DNA from: Streptomyces sp. CB02923 | GTDB taxonomy: Bacteria; Actinomycetota; Actinomycetes; Streptomycetales; Streptomycetaceae | Direction: 5' to 3' | DNA length: 64,000 nucleotides | NCBI RefSeq assembly: GCF_001905005.1 | Contig: NZ_LWKZ01000003.1 | Coordinates: 62,001-126,000, forward strand | Shown here: piece after piece, positions 24,568-32,996 of the stretch | Numbering within the stretch: the stretch's first letter is position 1 | Layout of the letters: each line of letters opens with the position of its first letter | The notes under the pieces: model-generated | Told to the model about the DNA's origin: nothing | Database searches by the model: none | What the model saw: only the letters and a program-made list of their open reading frames with translations | Position numbers and translations under genes: made by a program

Positions 24568-24603
24568 CAGGGTGGGGAACCGGAATTCCGGTTCCCCACC
24601 CTG
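24568..24603. terminator. 36-bp perfect palindrome, nrdJ / TerD-like terminator
   Basis: Every base from 24568 (CAGGGTGGGG...) to 24603 (...CCCCACCCTG) is symmetric about AATT at the centre, giving a 16-bp stem with a 4-nt loop. It lies 28 bp after the nrdJ stop and between convergent genes. The lack of mismatches is striking. Confidence 0.9.
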
Positions 24604-24702
24604 CGTTCGTGTGCGGGGCCGATCGGCCGGCCCGGCGGAATGCGGGGCGGTACGGAATTGTCCGACGACGTGGTGCCCGCCGCGTCAGTGTGGGGTGTTT
24701 CT

Positions 24703-25224
24703 TCAGTCACCCATGACGGTGACGAAGGTTTCCGGGTCGGTGTCGAAGCCCCGTACGGACGAATGGAACTGCCATTCACCGGACTCGTCCCGGTCGAATT
24801 CCGCTATCACCGCAGCGGAGGCTCCGGCGACCGACGAGAAGTCGTCCGCGGCCAATTCGTCATAACCCTCGCTCACGCGGACCGCGGTGTTGTCGATGTC
24901 CGCGAACGTCTTGCGTCCGCCGCGCTGCTGAATGGCCACGCCGACGACCACCCGTGCGTACGTGTCCGCCAGCCGGTTCAGCTCCAGCACCATGGCCTCG
25001 TCGGTGCCCAGGCCCAGCCCGGTGCGGCTGTCCCGGCTGAGGATGATGGTGCCGTCGGGGGAACGGCTGTCGAAGTGCACGAGGTAGGCGGGCGCGCCCC
25101 GCGGGTCGTCCTTCGTGTAGGTCGCGGCGATGAGGTCCAGGTCATGGGCCGGAGTGCCCGCGGGGCTGGGCTCCCACTTGAGGGTCACTTCGACTTTGCC
25201 GATCCCTTTGTTGAGGCTGCTCAC
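24703..25224 (-). CDS. TerD-family calcium-binding stress protein
   Basis: Cytoplasmic TerD/CABP-like protein; relatives are linked to tellurite resistance and stress and bind calcium. 173 residues, one TerD domain. Visible signatures are VEVTLKWEP, DLDLIAATY, the metal-site region HFDSRSPDGTIILSRDSRTG and GTDEAMVLELNRL. GTG 25224 is chosen for AAGGGA about 6 nt upstream; a longer frame adds 20 unrelated residues. No other ter genes are adjacent, so this is a stand-alone paralogue. The ~290 bp upstream contains its promoter. Confidence 0.9.
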   Translation of the reverse strand: MSSLNKGIGKVEVTLKWEPSPAGTPAHDLDLIAATYTKDDPRGAPAYLVHFDSRSPDGTIILSRDSRTGLGLGTDEAMVLELNRLADTYARVVVGVAIQQRGGRKTFADIDNTAVRVSEGYDELAADDFSSVAGASAAVIAEFDRDESGEWQFHSSVRGFDTDPETFVTVMGD

Positions 25225-25364
25225 AGAGATCCCTTCCGGTGTTGCAACTCCCGGGCTGTGCAGGGCGGTCCACCATGGTGTCACGCTCCGCAGGCCCTGC
25301 CCCGGCGGTCGGGGCGACGCCGTCCGGTCGGCAGGACTGGTACGCGTACTGCTACTCCGACGTT

Positions 25365-25379
25365 TTCAGTAGGACTGAA
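25365..25379. promoter_or_regulatory. Short palindrome upstream of the TerD-like gene
   Basis: TTCAGT-AGG-ACTGAA is a perfect 6-bp inverted repeat 140 bp before the TerD-like start, in a locally AT-richer segment of an otherwise featureless 291-bp gap (25225-25515). An operator is possible. Confidence 0.35.
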
Positions 25380-25515
25380 GTTCCACCAGTGCCCCGTTCG
25401 GGGGTCGCTGATGGGTGGTGCGGAGGTCGCTTCCCCGGTCGGAACGATTCTGTTGTCGCCTCGCGATGTCGGCGCCGTGGGCGGTGAGTTGACGGGCTTC
25501 GCCCCCGGGGGGCGA

Positions 25516-26103
25516 TCAGGTGGCCGGATCGCTCCAGAGGCGCGCCAAGTGGCTGTCCAGGGCGTCGAGTGCCGTGTCCGGGGTGAGGTGGCCGATCAGG
25601 ACGTGGGTGGTCAGGCCGTCGGTGAGGGCGAGCAGGGTGCGTGCCTCGCGCTCCGCGTCGGATGTCGTGGTGGCTTCCGTGATGAGGCGGGTGAAGAGGC
25701 CGTGCAGGTCGGCGTAGTTGGTGCGCAGGATCTCGGCGAGTGACGGGCTGACCGCGGCCTGGGCGACGAAGACGAGCCAGACGCGTGCCTCGGCCCGGTG
25801 CCCGGGGCGCAGCAGGGAGATCTCGGTGGTCGCGTGTCCGAGTGCGGTGCGGGCCGACTGCGCGGGGGACTCGGTGAGCCGTGCCGCCACCCGTGCGGAG
25901 ATCCGTGCGCCGATGTGGCCGAGCGCGAAGACCAGCATCTCCTCCTTGGTGCGGAAGCAGCGCTGGACCGCCCCCATGGACACGTCGGCGCGTGCCGCGA
26001 CGTCCCGCAAGGTGACGCCCTCCAGGCCGTGCTCGTCGGCGAGGCGGCAGACGGCCTCGGCGATCTGCCGGCGGCGGCTCTCGTGGTCCACCTGCTTGGG
26101 CAT
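25516..26103 (-). CDS. TetR-family transcriptional regulator (amidase neighbour)
   Basis: 195-residue TetR/AcrR regulator. The N-terminal HTH (about 28-50) reads VTLRDVAARADVSMGAVQRCF; the rest is an all-helical ligand domain with an alanine/leucine-rich dimer helix. ATG 26103 has GGGAG about 7 nt upstream. It is divergent from the amidase gene, with two palindromic candidate operators in the 126-bp gap, so it probably represses the amidase and itself. The ligand is unknown. Confidence 0.9.
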   Translation of the reverse strand: MPKQVDHESRRRQIAEAVCRLADEHGLEGVTLRDVAARADVSMGAVQRCFRTKEEMLVFALGHIGARISARVAARLTESPAQSARTALGHATTEISLLRPGHRAEARVWLVFVAQAAVSPSLAEILRTNYADLHGLFTRLITEATTTSDAEREARTLLALTDGLTTHVLIGHLTPDTALDALDSHLARLWSDPAT

Positions 26104-26121
26104 GGGGCGCTCCCGGTATGG

Positions 26122-26169
26122 CGATGCGTGCGTATCGATGACAAGAGTACGATGTGATGCACTTGCATC
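26122..26169. promoter_or_regulatory. Two candidate TetR operators, tetR / amidase
   Basis: GATGCA-CT-TGCATC (26156-26169) is a perfect inverted repeat; GATGCG-TG-CGTATC (26122-26135) is a near copy with one broken pair. They are 34 bp apart and fill the gap between the divergent start codons. Confidence 0.65.
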
Positions 26170-26229
26170 GGAACGTGTGGGTGATGGGCTGAGCCCATCG
26201 CGGGACATTCGAGGGCGAAGGGGTGCGAA

Positions 26230-27654
26230 ATGGGAGCGCAGCGGGCGCTGTGGGAGTTGTCGGCCGGAGAGCAGGCGGCTGCCGTACGGAGCGGAGAGGT
26301 GACCGCCGTCGAGGTGGTCGAGTGCCACGTGGAACGGATCTCCGAGGTCAATCCCGTCGTCAACGCCGTCACACAGCTCCTCGCCGACCGGGCGCGTTCG
26401 GGCGCGGCCGCGGTGGACCGGCGGATCGCCGCGGGGGAGGACCCGGGCCCGCTCGCCGGGGTGCCCTTCACGGTCAAGGAGACCACCGCCATCGAGGGCG
26501 TGCCGACGACATACGGCGCGGAACGCTTCCGTCACCATGTCGCGCACTCCGATGCGCCCCCGGTGGCACGGCTGCGCGCCGCAGGCGCCGTACCGATCGG
26601 GCACAGCAACATGCCCACACTCGTCCTCGCGGGCGTCCACACTCGCAGCGAGCTGTACGGGGACACCGCCAACCCCTGGGCCCCGGACGTGACGCCGGGC
26701 GGGAGCAGCGGCGGCGACGGTGCGGCGGTGGCCACCGGCATGGCCGCTATGGGGCTCGGCAACGACTCCGGCGGATCGGTGCGCATACCGGCCTCCTTCT
26801 GTGGCGTCGCGGGCCTGAAGCCCACATACGGGCGCTTCCCTGCCGACCACCGCCTCGGCGCGGAGGACCCGGCGCTGGCCACGCAGGTGCTGGTGGTCGA
26901 CGGGCCGGTGGCCCGTACGGTGGGCGATCTGCGGCTGGCCTACGAGGCGCTCGCCGGCCCGGACCCACGGGATCCGCGAGTGGTGCCGGCGCCTCTCTAC
27001 GGTGCGCCGGTCCCGCGGCCGGTGAAGGTCGCGATGGTCACCGACCCCGGCGGCAAAGGTGTGCACCCCTCGGTGCGCAAGGCCGTCGAGCACGCGGCGG
27101 ACGCGCTGCGCGACGCAGGTTACGAGGTGTGCGAGGTCCCGGACGTACCGCGTCTGGACGAGGCGCTGGAGGTGTACGGCCGTATGACGCTGGCCGAATT
27201 CGCCCCCACCTGGCCCGTGATGCGGAACCTTTTGGGGAAGGAAGGGCATCGCTATATCGAGATGTCGATGGCGGCGCAGGACGCCGTACCGATGGACGTC
27301 CCGGAATGCCTGCGTTTGACCGGCGCGCGACTCGGCATCCAGCGGGCATGGGCCGAATTTCTGGACACGTACCCGCTGTTGCTGGGCCCCGTCTTCACCG
27401 AGCCGCCATTCGAACCGGGGCTGGAGGTACGTGACCAGGAAGGGCACGCGCGTGTCCAACGGGCGATGCGCCTGTGTACGGCCACCAGCTTCGTGGGCGT
27501 ACCGGCGGTGGCCGTGCCGACCGGGGTGGTGGAGGGGCTCCCGTACGGCGTGCAGCTCGTCGGCCGCGCCTACCGCGAGGACCTGTGCCTGGCCGCGGCC
27601 GAGGCCGTGGAGCGGCGGCTCGGGGTGATCACTCCCATCGACCCGCGATCGTAG
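26230..27654 (+). CDS. Amidase-signature family hydrolase
   Basis: Amidase-signature enzyme hydrolysing carboxamides; the substrate cannot be read from sequence. 474 residues. The Ser-cisSer-Lys triad is recognisable: lysine in FTVKETTAIEG, then GGSSGGDGAAV and GNDSGGSVRIPASFCG, where the cis-serine and nucleophile serine lie. The C-terminal part contains GVPAVAVPTGV and PYGVQLVG as in the family. ATG 26230 has GAAGGGG about 7 nt upstream. The divergent TetR gene and shared palindromes suggest induction by the substrate. It is not GatA: no gatB/gatC neighbours. Confidence 0.88.
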   Translation: MGAQRALWELSAGEQAAAVRSGEVTAVEVVECHVERISEVNPVVNAVTQLLADRARSGAAAVDRRIAAGEDPGPLAGVPFTVKETTAIEGVPTTYGAERFRHHVAHSDAPPVARLRAAGAVPIGHSNMPTLVLAGVHTRSELYGDTANPWAPDVTPGGSSGGDGAAVATGMAAMGLGNDSGGSVRIPASFCGVAGLKPTYGRFPADHRLGAEDPALATQVLVVDGPVARTVGDLRLAYEALAGPDPRDPRVVPAPLYGAPVPRPVKVAMVTDPGGKGVHPSVRKAVEHAADALRDAGYEVCEVPDVPRLDEALEVYGRMTLAEFAPTWPVMRNLLGKEGHRYIEMSMAAQDAVPMDVPECLRLTGARLGIQRAWAEFLDTYPLLLGPVFTEPPFEPGLEVRDQEGHARVQRAMRLCTATSFVGVPAVAVPTGVVEGLPYGVQLVGRAYREDLCLAAAEAVERRLGVITPIDPRS

Positions 27655-27710
27655 GGGAGTTCGGTGTGGTGGGAGCGTGACACGCGGTGATGCCGGGCCC
27701 CGTCGGGCCG

Positions 27711-27716
27711 TACGAT
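27711..27716 (+). promoter_or_regulatory. Probable -10 box of the YdbC-like gene
   Basis: TACGAT is followed after 6 nt by the GTG at 27723, so the transcript would be leaderless. This supports GTG 27723 over the ATG codons upstream. Confidence 0.5.
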
Positions 27717-27722
27717 GGCGCG

Positions 27723-28328
27723 GTGCTGGTCAAGTGGATTAGATGCACGGTCGTGGACCGCCGGGGGTTCGAGAGAGGGCAGCGGAAATGGGCGGGGCTG
27801 CTCGGCGAACCGGGCTTCCGGGGGCAGGGCGGCGGATGGAGCCGGACGCGGCCGTCGGTCGCGCACCTGGTCGCCTTCTGGGAGAGCCGGGCGTTCTACG
27901 ACTCCTTCATGGCGCGCTCGCACGACCGGCTGGCAGCGGCCCAGGTGGGTACGTTCAAGGACTCCCGGGTGCGTCTGTTCGAGTATGAATTCGACGTGAA
28001 GGTGGGCTTCCGGCCCGTATTCGCGGACGCCGACGTGCTGCGGATAGCCCATTGTCAGGTACGTGCCGACCGGGTCGAGCACTTCATGCTGATGCAGGAG
28101 AAGGTGTGGAATCCGGCCATGGCCGGCTCCCCGGGGATGCTGCGCGGGCTGATGGGGCGCGCTCCGGGGGAGGAGTTCCTGATCCTGTCGATGTGGGAGT
28201 CGGCGGCCGAGCGGGGGAAGTACCGGCCGGAGCGGGTGGAGCGGCTCGGCCTCCGCGCGCAGACGGAGGCCGATGTGCGGGCCGTGACGGGCGATGTGGC
28301 CGATCTTGAACCGTCGTGGACGGTGTGA
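27723..28328 (+). CDS. YdbC-like protein (DUF4937)
   Basis: 201-residue soluble protein of unknown function resembling YdbC/DUF4937 proteins, whose fold is related to dimeric alpha-beta barrels. It appears to contain two related halves: VKWIRCTVVDRRGFERGQRKW...VAFWESRAFYDSFM and LRIAHCQVRADRVEHFMLMQ...LILSMWESAAERGKY, each with a Trp-Glu-Ser motif, as in a duplicated ABM/ferredoxin-like barrel. The GTG start at 27723 fits homologues beginning Leu-Val-Lys-Trp and a -10 just upstream; an ATG at 27687 or 27690 is an alternative. It stands between the amidase gene and a convergent TetR gene. Confidence 0.75.
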   Translation: MLVKWIRCTVVDRRGFERGQRKWAGLLGEPGFRGQGGGWSRTRPSVAHLVAFWESRAFYDSFMARSHDRLAAAQVGTFKDSRVRLFEYEFDVKVGFRPVFADADVLRIAHCQVRADRVEHFMLMQEKVWNPAMAGSPGMLRGLMGRAPGEEFLILSMWESAAERGKYRPERVERLGLRAQTEADVRAVTGDVADLEPSWTV

Positions 28329-28368
28329 CGGGGGTCTGCCCCGGTGGTGCGGACACCCCGGTCCACGG

Positions 28369-29079
28369 CTATGTGGCCGTGCCGGTTTCCGCTTCCCCGT
28401 GCGCGGCCACACCGGTACTTGACGAGGCGGTGACCTCGGCATTCGACGGGGTGAACGCTCCGGCGCGCGCGGCTGCCAGGGTCGCTGCGACGGCCTGGTC
28501 CGCTGTGTGTCCGTCGATGGGTTCACGGGTGATGAAGAGCCGGAAGAAGAGCGGTGCGCACGCGGCGCGCGAGAGCGCTCCGGCGTCGATGCCGTCCTCC
28601 CGGGCTGCCGGGAGTTCGCCGCGTTCGACCGCGCGCTGCACCATGGGCGCGCAGCGCTTGAAGCGCTCGCCGTAGTAGGCGCTCAGCGCGTCGGCTGCCC
28701 GGCGTGACTGGAAGGCGGCCGCGATGAGCGCGGAGCCGGAAGCTGCCGTGGCCGGGTCGGCGAACGACTCCACCACCTCGCTGGTGAGCGCGCGCAGATC
28801 GCCCTCCAGGGACCCCGTGTCGGGTGGCGTCCAGCTGTCTTCGCCGGCCAGGTCGAGGGTGTCGGCCAGCAGCCCTTCGAGGTTGCCCCAGCGGCGGTAG
28901 AGCGTCGTCTTGTGCACGCCCGAATGCTCGGCGATGTACTCCACGGTCAGGCCGGGATAGCCGTGTTCGACCAGGCCGGCCAGCACGGCGTCGCGGACGG
29001 CGACCCGGGTGCGGGCGGTGCGCCCGCCCGGGCGGCGGGTGCCGGGGCTCGGGGTCGGGGAATCCGGATCCACAGACAA
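28369..29079 (-). CDS. TetR-family regulator (ABC-F neighbour)
   Basis: 236-residue TetR regulator. HTH at about 48-70 (TVEYIAEHSGVHKTTLYRRW); the C-terminal part is a typical TetR ligand domain (family C-terminal RAFFARF-like region LFFRLFITREPIDG). The TTG start at 29079 is chosen for AGGAG 6 nt upstream. Divergent from the ABC-F gene, which it probably represses until the antibiotic or signal binds. The last 25 residues are Ser/Thr/Ala-rich. Confidence 0.88.
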   Translation of the reverse strand: MSVDPDSPTPSPGTRRPGGRTARTRVAVRDAVLAGLVEHGYPGLTVEYIAEHSGVHKTTLYRRWGNLEGLLADTLDLAGEDSWTPPDTGSLEGDLRALTSEVVESFADPATAASGSALIAAAFQSRRAADALSAYYGERFKRCAPMVQRAVERGELPAAREDGIDAGALSRAACAPLFFRLFITREPIDGHTADQAVAATLAAARAGAFTPSNAEVTASSSTGVAAHGEAETGTAT

Positions 29080-29089
29080 CTGCTACTCC

Positions 29090-29136
29090 TGTTGCATTAG
29101 CGCGGTGGCGTGTGTCATCATCGTCGTAACGCAACA
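29090..29136. promoter_or_regulatory. Inverted half-sites between tetR and the ABC-F gene
   Basis: TGTTGCATTA (29090-29099) and TAACGCAACA (29127-29136) are inverted copies differing at one position, 27 bp apart, in the 112-bp divergent gap. A -10-like TAGCGT for the ABC-F gene lies at 29141-29146, so binding would occlude it. Confidence 0.55.
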
Positions 29137-29191
29137 AGGGTAGCGTTTGAATGCGTGGTGCGGTGCCGCACCGGCGAGTCAGGGGGACCGC

Positions 29192-30811
29192 ATGACCACT
29201 CAGATCTCATTGCACGACGTGTCGAAGTCCTACGGCGACCGGCTTCTGCTGGACGGCATCTCCTTGTCCGTGCGCCCCGGCGACCGGGTCGGCATCGTCG
29301 GGGAGAACGGCGCTGGCAAGTCGACTCTGCTCCGCATCGTGGCGGGCCGGGAGCAGCCGGACGAGGGGCGCGCCGTGCTGACCGCCGATGGCGGCGTCGG
29401 GTATCTCGGCCAGGTCCCCGACCTGCCGGGCGACTGCACGGTCGAGCAGGCGGTGGACGCGGCCCTGGCCGAGTTGCGTGATATGGAACACCGACTGCGC
29501 GCGCTGGAGGCGCGCCTCGGCGCCGGGAGACCGGAGGACATGGAGGAGTACGGCCGGCTGCTCGGCGTCTTCGAGCTGCGCGGCGGGTACGAGGCCGATG
29601 CCCGGGTGGACAAGGCGCTGTACGGCATCGGGCTGGGAGATATCGAGCGGGACCGGCGGTTCGGCAGCCTCTCCGGCGGGGAGCAGGCCCGGCTGGGAAT
29701 CGCCTGCCTGATCGCCGCGTCGCCCGAGGTAATGCTGCTCGACGAGCCGACCAACCACCTGGACGCGGAGGCGCTGGACTGGCTGGAAGGTGCGCTGACG
29801 GCCCACCGTGGCACGGTCGTCGCGGTTTCGCACGACCGCCTCTTCCTGCAGCGCGTGGCCGGCGTGATCGTCGAGGTTGACGCAGGCCGCAGGACCGTGG
29901 CCCGGTACGGCGGCGGATACGGCACCTATATCGCCGCCAAGGCCGCGGCCCGCCGTCGCTGGGAGCAGGAGTACGAGCAGTGGTGTGCCGAGACCGCGCG
30001 GCTGGCGGAGTTCGCGGCCGGCGCCGCCCACGACGTCGCCCAGGGGCGGGCGATCAAGGACAACAACAAGATGGCGTACGACCGCGCCGGCGGCCGGGTC
30101 CAGGCGTCGGTGGCCGGCCGGGTGCGCAACGCCCAGGAAAGACTCCGCCGACTGCACGCGGCCCCGGTGCCCCGGCCTCCTGAGCCGCTCCGCTTCCACT
30201 CCGGACCGGCCACCGGGGACGCCGAGGGCGTGCTCGTCGAATTGGACGGCGTGCGGGTGGGCGACCGGCTGGCTGTGGACGCGCTGGCCGTCGCCGCAGG
30301 GGAGCGGCTGCTGATCCACGGAGCCAACGGGGCGGGGAAGAGCACGCTCCTCCGGGTACTGGCGGGCGTGCAGCAGCCCGACGCGGGCACCGTCGCGCGG
30401 CGGGGCCGCATCGGCTACCTGGCCCAGGAGATACCGGTGACCCGGCCGCAGGAGCGACTGCTGTCGGCCTTCGGCCGCGGCCTCTCCGGAGACCCGGAGG
30501 AGCTCGCCGAACTTCTGCTGTCGTTCGGATTGTTCCGGGAGAGCGACTTCCAGGTGCCGGTGGGGGCCCTCTCGGCGGGGCAGCGGCGCCGGCTGGCCCT
30601 GGCCCGCCTGCTGGCCCGTCCCGCCGACCTCCTGCTTCTGGACGAACCGACCAACCATCTGGCGCTCGACCTCGTGGAAGAACTGGACGCGGCGCTCGCC
30701 GCCTGGCCGGGCGCCCTGGTCGTCGTCTCGCACGACCGGCTGCTCAGCCGCCGTTTCGACGGCCGGCGGTGCGAGATACGGGCCGGGCGGCCGATGTGCG
30801 ACATCCGGTGA
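29192..30811 (+). CDS. ABC-F family ATPase (antibiotic-resistance type)
   Basis: Soluble ABC-F protein with two ATPase domains and no membrane segments; members of this type dislodge ribosome-targeting antibiotics or adjust translation. 539 residues. Domain 1: Walker A GENGAGKSTL (about 40), LSGGEQARLGI, LLDEPTNHLD. Domain 2: GANGAGKSTL (about 375), LSAGQRRRLALA, LLDEPTNHLA. The interdomain linker (about 245-330) has the KDNNKMAYDRAGGRVQ motif seen in antibiotic-producer resistance ABC-Fs. ATG 29192 follows AGGGGGA at 29181-29187. The divergent TetR gene argues for drug-inducible protection rather than a housekeeping EttA. Confidence 0.9.
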   Translation: MTTQISLHDVSKSYGDRLLLDGISLSVRPGDRVGIVGENGAGKSTLLRIVAGREQPDEGRAVLTADGGVGYLGQVPDLPGDCTVEQAVDAALAELRDMEHRLRALEARLGAGRPEDMEEYGRLLGVFELRGGYEADARVDKALYGIGLGDIERDRRFGSLSGGEQARLGIACLIAASPEVMLLDEPTNHLDAEALDWLEGALTAHRGTVVAVSHDRLFLQRVAGVIVEVDAGRRTVARYGGGYGTYIAAKAAARRRWEQEYEQWCAETARLAEFAAGAAHDVAQGRAIKDNNKMAYDRAGGRVQASVAGRVRNAQERLRRLHAAPVPRPPEPLRFHSGPATGDAEGVLVELDGVRVGDRLAVDALAVAAGERLLIHGANGAGKSTLLRVLAGVQQPDAGTVARRGRIGYLAQEIPVTRPQERLLSAFGRGLSGDPEELAELLLSFGLFRESDFQVPVGALSAGQRRRLALARLLARPADLLLLDEPTNHLALDLVEELDAALAAWPGALVVVSHDRLLSRRFDGRRCEIRAGRPMCDIR

Positions 30812-30906
30812 CCGAAGAGGAGGACGAGGCGGGCGGACGGGGGTGGTGTGGGTGTGCCGATGGGGCGGGGTACCCGGGCATTGAGGCATGTACAGAGCAA
30901 CCGTTT

Positions 30907-30912
30907 TAGGGT
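30907..30912 (+). promoter_or_regulatory. Probable -10 box, histidine phosphatase gene
   Basis: TAGGGT sits 6 nt before the ATG at 30919, implying a leaderless mRNA. TTGAGG at 30881-30886 is 20 nt away, longer than usual for a -35. Confidence 0.5.
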
Positions 30913-30918
30913 GGCGGC

Positions 30919-31578
30919 ATGGCACGGCCCCGACGCATCGTCCTCATTCGCCACGGAGAATCGGAGGGGAACACCGACGACACGGTCTACGAACGGGAGC
31001 CCGACCACGCGCTGAGCCTCACGAAGGACGGGCTGCGGCAGGCCGAGGGGGCCGGCGGCTCACTGCGTGCGATGTTCGGCGACGAGGGGATCTCCGCGTA
31101 CGTGTCGCCGTACCGCCGCACGCACCAGACCTTCCAGGCGCTCGGCCTGGACATGGACCGGGTCCGGGTCCGCGAGGAGCCGCGGCTTCGCGAGCAGGAC
31201 TGGGGGAACTGGCAGGACCGGGAGGACGTACGGCTGCAGAAGGTCTACCGCGACGCCTACGGCCACTTCTTCTACCGCTTCGCACAGGGCGAGTCCGGCG
31301 CCGATGTGTACGACCGCGTCGGCGCTTTCCTGGAGAGCCTGTGGCGCAGCTTCGAGAGCCCGGACCACCCGCCCAACGTCCTGATCGTCACGCACGGCCT
31401 GACCATGCGGCTCTTCTGCATGCGGTGGTTCCACTGGACCGTGGCGGAGTTCGAGTCCCTGTCCAATCCGGGGAACGCGGAGTGGCGCTCGCTGCTCCTG
31501 GGCCAGGACGGCCGGTACACGCTGGACCGGCCGTTCGAGCGCTGGTGTGAACCGGAGTCGTACGGCATCACCGGTTAG
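30919..31578 (+). CDS. Histidine phosphatase (phosphoglycerate mutase-like)
   Basis: Cytoplasmic phosphohydrolase of the histidine phosphatase superfamily, branch 1. 219 residues. The phospho-acceptor is His12 in LIRHGESEGN; other catalytic parts are SPYRRTHQT, LREQDWGNW with the acid Glu and THGLTMR with the second His (about 158). Substrate unknown. The next gene starts 11 bp after its stop, so it is co-transcribed with the ADP-ribosylglycohydrolase, suggesting a shared phosphate or ADP-ribose related role. Confidence 0.9.
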   Translation: MARPRRIVLIRHGESEGNTDDTVYEREPDHALSLTKDGLRQAEGAGGSLRAMFGDEGISAYVSPYRRTHQTFQALGLDMDRVRVREEPRLREQDWGNWQDREDVRLQKVYRDAYGHFFYRFAQGESGADVYDRVGAFLESLWRSFESPDHPPNVLIVTHGLTMRLFCMRWFHWTVAEFESLSNPGNAEWRSLLLGQDGRYTLDRPFERWCEPESYGITG

Positions 31579-31589
31579 AGTGCACACCG

Positions 31590-32495
31590 ATGAGCGCCGA
31601 CCACCGTGACGCAGACCGCTTCGAGCGGGCCCTCAGGAGCCTGCGCGGACTTTCCCTGGGCGATGCCCTCGGCTCCCAGTTCTTCGTTCCCGCCAACTAC
31701 CCCGCCCTCAAGCGCCGTGAGCTGCCCTCGTCGCCGTGGCAGTGGACCGACGACACGGAGATGGCCTGTTCGGTCGTCGCCGTGCTCGCGGAGCACGGTC
31801 GCATCGACCAGGACGTACTCGCCCGCTCCTTCGCCGACCGCCACGACTTCGACCGCGGCTACGGCCCGGCCGTCAACCGCATGCTCCGGCTGATCCGGGA
31901 GGGCGGCGACTGGCGCGAGCTGGCCTCCGCGCTCTTCAACGGGCAGGGCTCCTGGGGCAACGGCGCGGCCATGCGCATCGCTCCGCTCGGCGCCTGGTAC
32001 GCGGACGACCCCGAGCAGGCGACGCACCAGGCCGAGATCTCGGCCTACACCACCCATCAGCACCGGGAAGCGGTGGTCGGGGCGATGGCGGTGGCCGCCG
32101 CGGCCGCGCTGGCCGCTGCCCCGGACCGTACGACCGGTCCCGAGGCGCTGCTGGACGACGTGCTGGAGCTGATCCCGCGCAGCGCCGTGCAGGCCGGTCT
32201 GCGGCGTGCCCGGGACATGCTCGACTACGGCGACGCCGGCACGGTCGCCGCGGTGCTGGGCTGTGGGCGACGGACCAGTGCCCACGACACGGTCCCGTTC
32301 ACGCTGTGGGCCGCCGCACGCCACCTCGGCGACTTCAAGCAGGCCTTCTGGGCCACGGCTCAGGCGGGCGGGGACGTGGACACGACCTGCGCCGTCGTCG
32401 GGGGGATCGTCGCGGCCGGCGGCGCCACACCGCCCCAGGACTGGCTGGACCGCACGGAACCGCTTCCGGGCTGGGTGCCGGGGCTCTCGGGCTGA
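31590..32495 (+). CDS. ADP-ribosylglycohydrolase family protein
   Basis: DraG/ARH-like hydrolase that removes ADP-ribose from proteins or small molecules using two metal ions. 301 residues. Metal ligands are visible: GDALGSQ near the N-terminus, WTDDTEM (Asp54, Asp55), GSWGNGAAMRIAPLG, and GGDVDTTCAVVGGIV (Asp262, Asp264). Follows the phosphatase gene by 11 bp. Streptomyces encodes protein ADP-ribosylation linked to development, a possible target. The C-terminus ends in a short Pro/Gly tail. Confidence 0.93.
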   Translation: MSADHRDADRFERALRSLRGLSLGDALGSQFFVPANYPALKRRELPSSPWQWTDDTEMACSVVAVLAEHGRIDQDVLARSFADRHDFDRGYGPAVNRMLRLIREGGDWRELASALFNGQGSWGNGAAMRIAPLGAWYADDPEQATHQAEISAYTTHQHREAVVGAMAVAAAAALAAAPDRTTGPEALLDDVLELIPRSAVQAGLRRARDMLDYGDAGTVAAVLGCGRRTSAHDTVPFTLWAAARHLGDFKQAFWATAQAGGDVDTTCAVVGGIVAAGGATPPQDWLDRTEPLPGWVPGLSG

Positions 32496-32996
32496 AGGGC
32501 GGCCGGGGTGAGCGGCGGTCGAGGCGAGCGGCGGTCGAGGCGAGCGGCGGTCGGGGTGGCGCTCGAAGTCGGTGGTCAGAGGCGGCTGTCAGGGGCGGCG
32601 CTCAGGGACGCTGGTCGGGGGCCAAGAGCTGTCTCCGAGCGCGTAGTTGATCTACGTCCGGGGCAGGGCTTCCGGCTACCGGTCCGGCTGTTGGTCCGGC
32701 TGTCGGTCGGGGCTGTCGGTCCGTGGATTGCCAGAGTCGCCCGCCCAAGATCGTTATGGGCCCGGCTGTTCCCGCGGTCCGTCCCGCACACCCCCTGGCG
32801 GCGTCCGAAGCGCCCCGAGGCCGGAGCTTCTCCGCCGGGCTGCGCGGTCCCGGCGGCGCGGGATCGTAAACCTGCTGATCAGCCACCCCGCCACCGTTGT
32901 CAGGGGCGCGGGCGGTGACCGGCGCAGGGGGCCGCCGCGGTCAAGTGGCACCCGGTGCGCACGGCCGCCGCGATTAGGCGTACGCTTGCTGGCGCC
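32496..32996. other. Intergenic region before rnhB
   Basis: 501 bp without a supportable gene. It holds the 16-bp repeat at 32510-32557 and looser GGTCCGGCTGT words at about 32680-32730. A -10-like TACGCT lies at 32981-32986, 10 nt before the rnhB ATG. Nothing else stands out. Confidence 0.6.
32510..32557 (+). repeat. 16-bp tandem repeat, three copies
   Basis: GAGCGGCGGTCGAGGC occurs at 32510-32525 and 32526-32541 identically and at 32542-32557 with two changes. Non-coding, just after the ADP-ribosylglycohydrolase stop. Confidence 0.9.
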
